NCBI GenBank assembly: GCA_021790375.1
Contig: JAJYEB010000155.1
Span: 1-5,272, forward strand
Length of the DNA stretch: 5,272 nucleotides
Direction: 5' to 3'
Source: Chloroflexota bacterium
GTDB taxonomy: Bacteria > Chloroflexota > Limnocylindria > Limnocylindrales > CSP1-4
A program made the translations under genes and the position numbers. Shown here one piece after another: positions 1-5,272 of this stretch. Under the pieces are notes generated by a model. The model had not been told where the DNA came from. It did not search any database and was given only the letters and a program-made list of their open reading frames with translations. Every line of letters starts with the position of its first letter. Position 1 is the stretch's first letter.

Positions 1-1
1 C

Positions 2-451
<450 letters not shown>

Positions 452-456
452 GCCGC

Positions 457-477
457 GCGCCGGGCCGGACCCGGCGC
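457..477 (+). terminator. GC-rich hairpin after ispG, possible terminator
   Basis: Five bases after the ispG stop, GCGCCGGG and CCCGGCGC form a perfect 8-bp stem around a 5-base loop. It lies between the converging ends of ispG and the VapC-like remnant. There is no run of T on either side, so it does not meet the classical intrinsic-terminator pattern. GC-only palindromes also arise easily by chance in DNA of this composition. Confidence 0.3.
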
Positions 478-514
478 CCGGCGGGCTCGTCGCGTCCGGA
501 CGTCTCGGGCGGGA

Positions 515-763
515 TCAGGTCGCGAGGTCGAACCCCGCGCTCCCGAAGTCCGCGTCGAACGCGAGGGCGACGTCAATCCGTTGCGCCCGCATGAACGCGA
601 AACTCGTCCGATCGACGAAGCTGACCCGCCCGGACCCCGCCTCGCGGAACGCACCGAGCGCGGCGTCGTGAAGGCCGTCCTCGACGGCGACCACGCTCAC
701 GATGGGCAGAATCGAGTCGAGCAGGCGCTGCACTGCGCTCCATCCGAGGCGACGGCCGCTCAC
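515..763 (-). pseudogene. Truncated VapC-like PIN-domain toxin remnant
   Basis: This frame encodes about 82 residues that match the C-terminal half of VapC-type PIN ribonucleases, the toxins of VapBC modules. It shows an amphipathic helix region (RRLGWSAVQRLLDSILP), then the strand-helix VSFVDRTSFAFMRAQRI with conserved Asp51, then LAFDADFGSAGF with acidic residues 70 and 72. A full VapC has about 130-140 residues. The N-terminal ~50, with the first catalytic Asp (usually in a VDTS-like motif) and the conserved Glu, are missing. Upstream in the same frame the sequence stops resembling the family and reaches a stop at 827-829. The other - strand frames upstream show no VDTS-like start, and no antitoxin gene is present. 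The GTG at 761-763 is only a formal start. A short expressed fragment cannot be excluded, but it would lack the catalytic set. Confidence 0.72.
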
Positions 764-796
764 GCCGGCTGAACGCCCGGCTCGGCTCGCCAGCTC

Positions 797-825
797 CGAT
801 CCTGCAGTTCGTGCATGGGAGGAAC
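797..825 (-). repeat. Inverted copy of the intergenic repeat unit
   Basis: Read on the - strand, about 22 of 29 positions match the 30-bp unit seen at 1006 and 1067, without gaps. The shared blocks are CCCATGCAC and the ending GATCG. It keeps the dyad TGCA-N5-TGCA (803-815), but the five central bases are GTTCG on the + strand instead of the reverse complement of CATCC. It lies 33 bp beyond the broken end of the VapC-like remnant. Confidence 0.65.
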
Positions 826-829
826 CCTA

Positions 830-882
830 TGTCCCATCGGCGCCCCATCCTGCAGCCAGGTCCGCCAGCAGGCGGCAGGATC
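830..882. repeat. Facing pair of partial repeat copies forming an imperfect palindrome
   Basis: CATCCTGCAG at 846-855, preceded by CCCAT at 833-837, resembles a + oriented unit with a small internal insertion. GCAGGAT at 875-881 is the inverse of ATCCTGC at 847-853. Between them CCGCC and GGCGG (862-866 and 871-875) form a small hairpin. Together they make a nested palindrome. The relation to the full repeats rests on short matches, so it is tentative. Confidence 0.4.
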
Positions 883-944
883 ATGCTCAGACGGATGACC
901 CCGGCGTGCTCCGACCTCGCCGCCTGGCCGTCATGCCGCGATAC

Positions 945-974
945 CGTTCCGGGGATGCACATCCTGCAGGATCG
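945..974 (+). repeat. Direct repeat copy 1 (diverged)
   Basis: It matches the 30-bp unit at 24 of 30 positions, including an unbroken ATGCACATCCTGCA core (955-968) and the ending GATCG. It starts exactly 61 bp before the next copy. One change turns the core region into the perfect 12-bp palindrome ATCCTGCAGGAT (961-972). Confidence 0.8.
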
Positions 975-1005
975 GGGGCATCACTGGCCCTCCCGTCGGG
1001 CGCGG

Positions 1006-1035
1006 CGTGCTGCCCATGCACATCCTGCACGATCG
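1006..1035 (+). repeat. Direct repeat copy 2
   Basis: This is a 30-bp unit identical to the copy at 1067-1096. The match extends 7 bp further left (999-1005) with one mismatch, giving 37 bp in all. It has CGTGC and GCACG (1006-1010, 1027-1031) as possible outer arms and TGCA-CATCC-TGCA (1017-1029) inside. It ends in the palindrome CGATCG. Confidence 0.9.
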
Positions 1036-1066
1036 ATCGGCGGGGCAGCCCGTGCAGTTGGCGCGA

Positions 1067-1096
1067 CGTGCTGCCCATGCACATCCTGCACGATCG
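1067..1096 (+). repeat. Direct repeat copy 3
   Basis: It is identical over 30 bp to copy 2 and lies exactly 61 bp downstream. The left extension shared with copy 2 covers 1060-1066. Sequence to the right (CCGCCCC) differs from that after copy 2. No further copy is found one period downstream, at about 1128, so the series ends here. Confidence 0.9.
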
Positions 1097-1152
1097 CCGC
1101 CCCCTGTTTGCCGGTGCCCCGCGGCCAGGGACGCGCCGACCGGACCCTGCGC

Positions 1153-1158
1153 TACCAT
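1153..1158 (+). promoter_or_regulatory. Probable -10 element for proS
   Basis: TACCAT fits the TAnnnT pattern of housekeeping sigma -10 boxes and stands out in GC-rich surroundings. Transcription would start near 1165 and give a leader of about 94 nt. No good -35 hexamer is visible 16-18 bp upstream (only GACGCG-like sequence), so the call is moderate. It places the promoter just downstream of the last repeat. Confidence 0.45.
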
Positions 1159-1248
1159 AGGCGCCCGAGGAGGGCCGCTCGCGTCGCTCGATCCGTGCGC
1201 CGCAGGGCCATGCCCGTTCGGCCGTGCCCGTCCGCCCATCGTCGCAGC

Positions 1249-1255
1249 AGGAGGT
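1249..1255 (+). promoter_or_regulatory. Shine-Dalgarno sequence of proS
   Basis: AGGAGGT is a near-perfect anti-16S match. It stands only three bases before the GTG at 1259, which is close but usable. It decides the start, because no other start codon in the proS frame nearby has such a site and family alignment begins a few residues later. Confidence 0.75.
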
Positions 1256-1258
1256 CCC

Positions 1259-2716
1259 GTGGCCAGGGAGGGTTTCGTCACCGCGATCACGCGCCAGTCG
1301 GACGACTTCCCGGCCTGGTACAACGACGTCGTCCTGAAGGCCGAGCTCGCCTCCTACTCCCCCGTGCGCGGCTGCATGGTGATCCGCCCCTACGGGTACG
1401 CCATCTGGGAGTCGATGCGGGACGAGCTGGACCGCCACATCAAGGCGACCGGCCACAGCAACGTCTACTTCCCGCTGTTCGTCCCCCGCTCGCTCCTGGA
1501 GAAGGAGGCCGAGCACGTCGAGGGCTTCAACCCGCAGGTCGCGTGGGTCACCCACGCCGGCGGCAAGGAGCTCGACGAGTGGCTGGCGATCCGCCCCACC
1601 AGCGAGGCGATCATCGCGGAGACGATCAAGGACTGGATCCAGTCCTACCGCGACCTGCCACTGCTGATGAACCTCTGGAACAACGTGGTGCGCTGGGAGC
1701 TGCGCACGCGCCTCTTCCTCCGGACCAGCGAGTTCCTGTGGCAGGAGGCCCATACCTTCCACGCCACCGAGCAGGAGGCGCGCGAGGAGGTGGACCTGGG
1801 CCTGGAGATCTACCGGAAGGTCTCCGAGGAGTGGCTGGCGATCCCGGTGATCACCGGCCGCAAGAGCGAGGGCGAGAAGTTCCCCGGCGCCGTGTACACC
1901 TACTCGATCGAGGCCATGATGCGCGACCGGAAGGCGCTGCAGGCCGGCACGAGCCACTACCTGGGGACCAACTTCGCACAGGCCGCGGGGATCACGTTCC
2001 TGGACCGCGACAACCAGCGCCGGCACCCGCACGGGACCTCCTGGGGGTTCAGCACGCGCATGGTGGGCGCGACGATCATGGCCCACGGCGATGACAGCGG
2101 GCTGGTGCTGCCGCCGAAGGTGGCGCCGGTCCAGGTCGTGGTGGTCCCGATCTTCCGCTCCGAGGCCGACCGATCCGCGGTGGCCGACGCGATCGAGCGG
2201 TTCGAGCTGGCGCTCCGCTCGACCCCCGAGGGGCGGGAGGTCCGGCTCGAGGTCGACTGGCGCGAGGAGTCCCCGGGCTTCAAGTACAACCACTGGGAGC
2301 TGCGCGGCGTGCCGTTCCGGATCGAGGTCGGGCCGCGCGACGTCGCCGCCGGGCAGGGGACGCTGGTGCGGCGCGTGGATCGGTCGAAGGAGGCGGTCCC
2401 GCTCGATCGACTGGCCGCGGAGCTGCCGCTGCGCCTGACCGGCTACCAGCAGGAGCTGTTCCAGCGCGCGCTCGACTTCCGCGAGGCGAACTCCCACCAA
2501 GTGGACGACTACGAGTCGTTCAAGCGTGTCAACGAGGAGCAGGGCGGGTTCCTCTGGGCGCACTGGTGCGGGTCGGCCGAGTGCGAGGCGCAGGTCAACC
2601 AGGAGACGGGCGCGACCATCCGGAACATCCCGTTCGATTCGGCCGCGGAAGCCGGTCGCTGCATCGTCGACGGCCGTCCGTCGGATCGCCGGGTCGTCTT
2701 CGCCCGGGCATACTGA
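1259..2716 (+). CDS. proS: Prolyl-tRNA synthetase, archaeal/eukaryotic type
   Basis: This class II synthetase charges tRNA-Pro with proline in the cytosol. It has 485 residues, the usual length of the archaeal/eukaryotic-like form, and no editing insert between motifs 2 and 3. Visible elements are motif 1 ending in YFPLFVP, the proline-binding TxE loop (Thr114-Ser-Glu116), motif 2 FLRTSE with Arg155 and Glu158, and motif 3 WGFSTR with Arg267. An anticodon-binding domain follows from about residue 285. The C-terminal zinc-type domain ends in the family's terminal tyrosine (FARAY). The cysteines are Cys437, Cys442 and Cys468, but the position where Thermus-type enzymes have a fourth Cys is Asp471 (CIVDG), so metal binding may be altered. 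The GTG start is supported by AGGAGGT. The transporter gene follows without a gap. Identification is certain. Confidence 0.98.
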   Translation: MAREGFVTAITRQSDDFPAWYNDVVLKAELASYSPVRGCMVIRPYGYAIWESMRDELDRHIKATGHSNVYFPLFVPRSLLEKEAEHVEGFNPQVAWVTHAGGKELDEWLAIRPTSEAIIAETIKDWIQSYRDLPLLMNLWNNVVRWELRTRLFLRTSEFLWQEAHTFHATEQEAREEVDLGLEIYRKVSEEWLAIPVITGRKSEGEKFPGAVYTYSIEAMMRDRKALQAGTSHYLGTNFAQAAGITFLDRDNQRRHPHGTSWGFSTRMVGATIMAHGDDSGLVLPPKVAPVQVVVVPIFRSEADRSAVADAIERFELALRSTPEGREVRLEVDWREESPGFKYNHWELRGVPFRIEVGPRDVAAGQGTLVRRVDRSKEAVPLDRLAAELPLRLTGYQQELFQRALDFREANSHQVDDYESFKRVNEEQGGFLWAHWCGSAECEAQVNQETGATIRNIPFDSAAEAGRCIVDGRPSDRRVVFARAY

Positions 2717-4212
2717 TCTCCACGGCAGCCGTTCGGCCGTCCCGCGGGGGTTCCTCGGGCCCGACCTCGCTCGGTTCACCCGAGCTGCGCGCGCTGACCA
2801 CCGGGCTCGCCCTCACGGTGACGCTCGTGGCGCTCGAGGCGCTGGCCGTTGCCACCGTGATGCCGGTCGTCGTGGGCGACCTCGGTGGGATCTCGCTCTA
2901 CGGCTGGGTCTTCAGCGCGTTCTTCCTGGGCGACCTGGTCGGGATCGTGGCGGCCGGACAGCAGGCGGACACGCACGGGCTGGTGCGACCGTACCTGATG
3001 GGGCTCGGGCTGTTCGCGCTCGGGCTGACCGTGGGTGGCCTGGCGCCGTCGATGCCGGTGCTCGTCGCGGCCAGGGCGGTGCAGGGGTTCGGCGCGGGGG
3101 CGATCCCCGCGGTCGCATACGTCACCATCGGCCGCCAGTACCCGCCGGGGCTCCGGCCGCGCATGTTCGCGATCATGGCGACGGCGTGGGTGGCTCCGGG
3201 GATCGCCGGCCCGGCACTTGCCGGTGTCGTTGCCACGCACCTGACGTGGCGCGCCGTCTTCCTCGGGCTGCTGCCGCCGGTCGCGATCGCCGCCGTACTC
3301 ACGGTCCCGTCGCTGGGCCGGGTGGCGCGCGTGGCGCCGGGGGCCGGCGGGGCGTCGCCGGACGATGCTGCCCCGGCGGGCGCGGGCGTGGGTCACGCCG
3401 ACGGGAACGCGGGCGGCCGGGGTGCGGGGCCACGCGGCCGGCTGCTCGACGCCGTTCGCGTGGCCGTCGGCGCCGGGCTGGTGCTCGCCGCGCTCGATTC
3501 GCACCAGCCGCTGCCGCTGATCGTGCTGGGCTCGGCCGGTGCCGTGATCGGGGTGCCGTCGCTGCGCCGCCTGCTGCCCGACGGCGCGCTCCGGGCGCGC
3601 GCGGGTCTGCCCGCCACGGTGCTGCTGCGAGGCGTGCTGACGTTCGGCTTCACCGGCGCCGAGGCCTTCGTGCCGTTGATGCTGGTCTCGCTCCGCGGGA
3701 TGTCGGCCGCCCAGGCCGGCCTCTCCCTGACCGCCGCGACGCTCACCTGGGCGGTCGGCGCGTGGGTGCAGGCGAGGCTGGTCGGGCCGTGGGGTGCCGG
3801 TCGCCTGATCCGGGTCGGGCTCGGGCTGGTCGTGCTCGGCATCGGGCTGATCGCCGTCGCGACCTCCCCGTCGGTCCCGGTCGGCGTGGGCGTGGTGGCC
3901 TGGGGCCTCGCCGGGCTGGGGATGGGCCTCGCGTACTCGCCCATCACGCTCCTGGTCCTGCACCAGGCACCCGCCGGCCGGGAAGGCGCCGCGACCGCCG
4001 GGCTGCAGCTCTCCGACGTGCTGGGGACGGCGCTGGGGGCCGGTGTCGGCGGCGTGGTCCTCGCGGCGGCCCCGGGGTTCGGGTGGGATCGGCGGGTGGC
4101 GCTGCTGCTGACGTTCGGGGTCGCCTGCGTGGCCGTGGTGGCAGGGCTCCTGGTCACCCGGCGGCTGGGCACCGCCGCGGAGCCGGGACCGGGCCACGCG
4201 GGGCACGGGTGA
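2713..4212 (+). CDS. MFS transporter, drug:H+ antiporter (DHA)-like
   Basis: This is an inner-membrane secondary transporter of the major facilitator superfamily; the substrate cannot be told. Counting from the proposed start (499 residues), TM1 is about 28-50. A motif-A variant, GQQADTHGLVR (82-92), lies between TM2 and TM3. Motif B (Arg121-Ala-Val-Gln-Gly125) is in TM4, and a motif-C-like segment (APGIAGPALAG) is in TM5. TWRAVFLGLLP resembles drug-efflux members. A Gly/Ala/Pro-rich linker (about 200-243) joins the two halves, and six or so hydrophobic segments follow. The start is uncertain. Between the proS stop and TM1 there is no ATG, GTG or TTG in frame. CTG at 2713 overlaps the proS TGA as CTGA. 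GTG at 2566 or 2581 would overlap proS deeply, and GTG at 2818 would cut into TM1. Translational coupling to proS is inferred. Confidence 0.88.
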   Translation: MISTAAVRPSRGGSSGPTSLGSPELRALTTGLALTVTLVALEALAVATVMPVVVGDLGGISLYGWVFSAFFLGDLVGIVAAGQQADTHGLVRPYLMGLGLFALGLTVGGLAPSMPVLVAARAVQGFGAGAIPAVAYVTIGRQYPPGLRPRMFAIMATAWVAPGIAGPALAGVVATHLTWRAVFLGLLPPVAIAAVLTVPSLGRVARVAPGAGGASPDDAAPAGAGVGHADGNAGGRGAGPRGRLLDAVRVAVGAGLVLAALDSHQPLPLIVLGSAGAVIGVPSLRRLLPDGALRARAGLPATVLLRGVLTFGFTGAEAFVPLMLVSLRGMSAAQAGLSLTAATLTWAVGAWVQARLVGPWGAGRLIRVGLGLVVLGIGLIAVATSPSVPVGVGVVAWGLAGLGMGLAYSPITLLVLHQAPAGREGAATAGLQLSDVLGTALGAGVGGVVLAAAPGFGWDRRVALLLTFGVACVAVVAGLLVTRRLGTAAEPGPGHAGHG

Positions 4213-4218
4213 TATACT
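4210..4218 (+). promoter_or_regulatory. Extended -10 promoter of nusA, overlapping the transporter stop
   Basis: TGATATACT reads as TGn followed by TATACT, one base from the TATAAT consensus. It is a rare AT-rich island in this sequence. The TGA is at the same time the stop codon of the transporter. No clear -35 box lies upstream, as is common for extended -10 promoters. The start point would be near 4225, giving a leader of about 87 nt before nusA. Confidence 0.6.
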
Positions 4219-4228
4219 CCAGCCGACT

Positions 4229-4286
4229 GACCGCCGGCCGCCGCTTTGACGTGGGTGACCCCCACGTTTTCTTGTGAGTGGCGGTC
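4229..4286 (+). promoter_or_regulatory. Structured nusA leader enclosing a terminator-like hairpin
   Basis: GACCGCC (4229-4235) and GGCGGTC (4280-4286) are perfect 7-bp complements that would close a stem around the inner hairpin at 4249-4267. The element begins only a few bases after the inferred transcription start and ends shortly before the ribosome binding site. This arrangement fits a cis-acting leader, for example one in which outer and inner pairings affect termination. The pairing is seen; the regulatory role is inferred. Confidence 0.45.
4249..4273 (+). terminator. Intrinsic terminator-like hairpin before nusA
   Basis: ACGTGGG and CCCACGT form a perfect 7-bp stem with loop TGACC, followed by TTTCTT (the last stem base adds another T). 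It can end transcripts coming from the transporter. Because it lies downstream of the probable nusA promoter, it can also act as an attenuator in the nusA leader. Confidence 0.65.
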
Positions 4287-4299
4287 GACCCGAGACGAG

Positions 4300-4305
4300 A
4301 GGAGG
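4300..4305 (+). promoter_or_regulatory. Shine-Dalgarno sequence of nusA
   Basis: AGGAGG, preceded by GAG, sits six bases before the GTG at 4312, an ideal spacing. It fixes the nusA start even though the codon is GTG. Confidence 0.85.
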
Positions 4306-4311
4306 CGCACT

Positions 4312-5272
4312 GTGAGCCGTGAGTTCATCGGCGCCCTCCTGCAGCTGAACGCCGAGAAGGGCGTGTCGCGCGAGCAGCTCGTCAAGACCGTGGAGGAGGC
4401 GATCCAGGCCGCCTACCGCCGCGTCGCCCCCGGGAACGAGAACGTCTACGTGGAGATCGACCCCGAGACCGGCCGGATCCGCGTCTACCGCGCGATGATC
4501 GCGGTCGAGGAGGTCGAGGACCCGCTCACCGAGTTCTCGCTCGACGATGCGCGCCGGATCAAGGCCGACGCCAACCCCGGCGACATCCTCGAGACCGAGC
4601 AGCTCGACGCCGCCAGCTTCGGCCGGATCCACGCGCAGACCGCCAAGCAGCTGGTGCTCCAGCGCCTGCGCGAGGCCGAGCGCGAGGTCGTGTTCGGGCA
4701 GTACGCGCAGCGCGAGGCGGAGATCATCACCGGCACGGTGAACCGCGTCGAGCCGCGCGGGATCATCCTGGACATGGGCAAGGGTGTCGAGGCGGTCCTC
4801 GCCACCACGGAGCAGTCGCCCACCGAGAGCTACCGGATCGGGCAGCACGTGAAGGCCTACGTGCTGGAGGTGCGGCGCACCACGAAGGGCCCGCAGGTCT
4901 ACGTGAGCCGGACCCACAAGGGGTTCCTGCGCCGCCTGTTCGAGCTCGAGGTACCGGAGATCCACAACGGCACGGTCGAGATCAAGGCGATCGCGCGCGA
5001 GGCCGGGAGCCGGTCCAAGGTCGCGGTTGCCAGCCGGCAGGAGGGGCTCGACCCGGTCGGGGCGACGGTCGGGCAGCGCGGGGGGCGCGTGCAGGCAGTG
5101 GTGGCCGAGCTGAACGGCGAGAAGATCGACGTGATCCCGTGGGCCGAGGACCCGGCGCAGTTCGTGGCCAACGCCTTGAGCCCCGCGCAGGTGGTGGGCG
5201 TGTCGATCGACGAGACGGCGCGCATCGCGACCGTGACGGTGCCCGAGCGAATGCTGTCGCTGGCGATCGGCC
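4312..5272 (+). CDS. nusA: Transcription termination/antitermination factor NusA (3' end outside window)
   Basis: NusA binds RNA polymerase and nascent RNA and modulates pausing, intrinsic termination and antitermination. The 320 visible residues run in the standard order. The N-terminal polymerase-binding domain (about 1-138) starts REFIGALLQLNAEKGVSREQ. The S1 domain starts at about 141 (GTVNRVEPRGIILDMG). KH1 carries DPVGATVGQRGGRVQ, with its GxxG loop at Gly254-Gly257. The window stops inside KH2 at ERMLSLAIG, where the second GxxG loop would follow. The GTG start has a strong Shine-Dalgarno sequence. The gene has its own probable promoter and a leader hairpin. rimP, the usual upstream partner in many bacteria, is not present; the neighbour is the transporter. 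No frameshift or unusual residue is seen in the visible part. Confidence 0.97.
   Translation, partial: MSREFIGALLQLNAEKGVSREQLVKTVEEAIQAAYRRVAPGNENVYVEIDPETGRIRVYRAMIAVEEVEDPLTEFSLDDARRIKADANPGDILETEQLDAASFGRIHAQTAKQLVLQRLREAEREVVFGQYAQREAEIITGTVNRVEPRGIILDMGKGVEAVLATTEQSPTESYRIGQHVKAYVLEVRRTTKGPQVYVSRTHKGFLRRLFELEVPEIHNGTVEIKAIAREAGSRSKVAVASRQEGLDPVGATVGQRGGRVQAVVAELNGEKIDVIPWAEDPAQFVANALSPAQVVGVSIDETARIATVTVPERMLSLAIG

Larger units (their letters stand above)
764..1258. other. Gene-free stretch with repeats, then promoter and leader of proS
   Basis: No convincing coding sequence occurs here on either strand. Open frames across it are GC-driven, and the repeats pass through different frames because their 61-bp period is not a multiple of three. 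The first two-thirds (797-1096) hold the repeat cluster. The remainder holds a probable -10 element and the untranslated leader of proS. I looked for a T-box (its conserved AGGGTGG-type motif) ahead of the synthetase and saw none. No tRNA-like cloverleaf is evident. Confidence 0.7.

Noticed and set aside
945..1096. Calling the 61-bp-period repeats a CRISPR array
   Set aside because: There are only three units, one of them diverged. Similarity extends into the supposed spacers, an inverted copy lies nearby, and there is no cas gene or AT-rich leader. It is kept as a repeat cluster.
1159..1258. T-box or other riboswitch in the proS leader
   Set aside because: No T-box core motif or convincing terminator/antiterminator pair is visible. 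The leader is GC-rich with only weak chance hairpins.
887..2779. Long - strand open frame (630 codons) opposite proS
   Set aside because: It is antisense to a certain synthetase gene. Its composition is Arg/Gly/Pro/Val-biased with no family resemblance, as expected from GC-rich third positions.
2526..4277. + strand open frame overlapping proS and the transporter
   Set aside because: The product is Arg/Gly/Ala-rich without domains. The transporter frame has clear membrane segments and MFS motifs, so this is an out-of-frame shadow.
4251..4277. Eight-codon leader peptide (GTG to TGA) within the nusA leader hairpin
   Set aside because: It has no Shine-Dalgarno sequence, no run of regulatory codons, and lies inside the terminator stem. 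It is most likely fortuitous.
2776..4965. Long - strand open frame (729 codons) opposite the transporter and nusA
   Set aside because: It spans two well-identified + strand genes and the region between them. The product is low-complexity and rich in Arg, Pro, Gly and His, so it is a shadow of high GC.

Overview
The window is very GC-rich bacterial DNA. It carries four protein genes on the + strand and one broken gene on the - strand. From left to right: the 3' end of ispG (last step but one of the MEP isoprenoid pathway); an ~800-bp gap with a truncated VapC-like PIN-domain gene on the - strand and a cluster of short repeats; proS (archaeal/eukaryotic-type prolyl-tRNA synthetase); a major facilitator superfamily (MFS) transporter; and the 5' two-thirds of nusA (transcription factor). 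The ispG - proS - nusA order is the usual housekeeping neighbourhood of many bacteria. The short ProRS without an editing insert, the high GC and the GTG starts suggest Chloroflexota or a similar high-GC lineage. That placement is an inference; there is no rRNA to confirm it.

The gap (452-1258) is the accessory part. Just after ispG is a GC-only hairpin without a T-tract. Then the C-terminal ~80 residues of a VapC-type PIN ribonuclease lie on the - strand. Its N-terminal half is absent, including the first catalytic acids, and no antitoxin gene is visible. Next comes a cluster of repeats: three direct copies of a ~30-bp unit spaced exactly 61 bp apart, one inverted copy, and a pair of partial copies facing each other. 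All four recognisable copies share a TGCA-N5-TGCA dyad. The period resembles a small CRISPR array, but two copies share extra flanking sequence, an inverted copy exists and no cas gene is present. I therefore call it an unclassified intergenic repeat family. After the repeats come a plausible promoter, a ~94-nt leader, a Shine-Dalgarno sequence and proS.

The transporter follows proS directly with no conventional ATG/GTG/TTG start at the junction. A CTG overlapping the proS stop (CTGA) is the most sensibly placed start, which suggests translational coupling. An extended -10 promoter (TGATATACT) overlaps the transporter's stop codon. It is followed by a terminator-like hairpin enclosed in a longer-range stem, then a strong Shine-Dalgarno sequence and nusA. 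nusA therefore seems to have its own short leader with a possible attenuator. rimP, which commonly precedes nusA, is not here; the transporter occupies that place.
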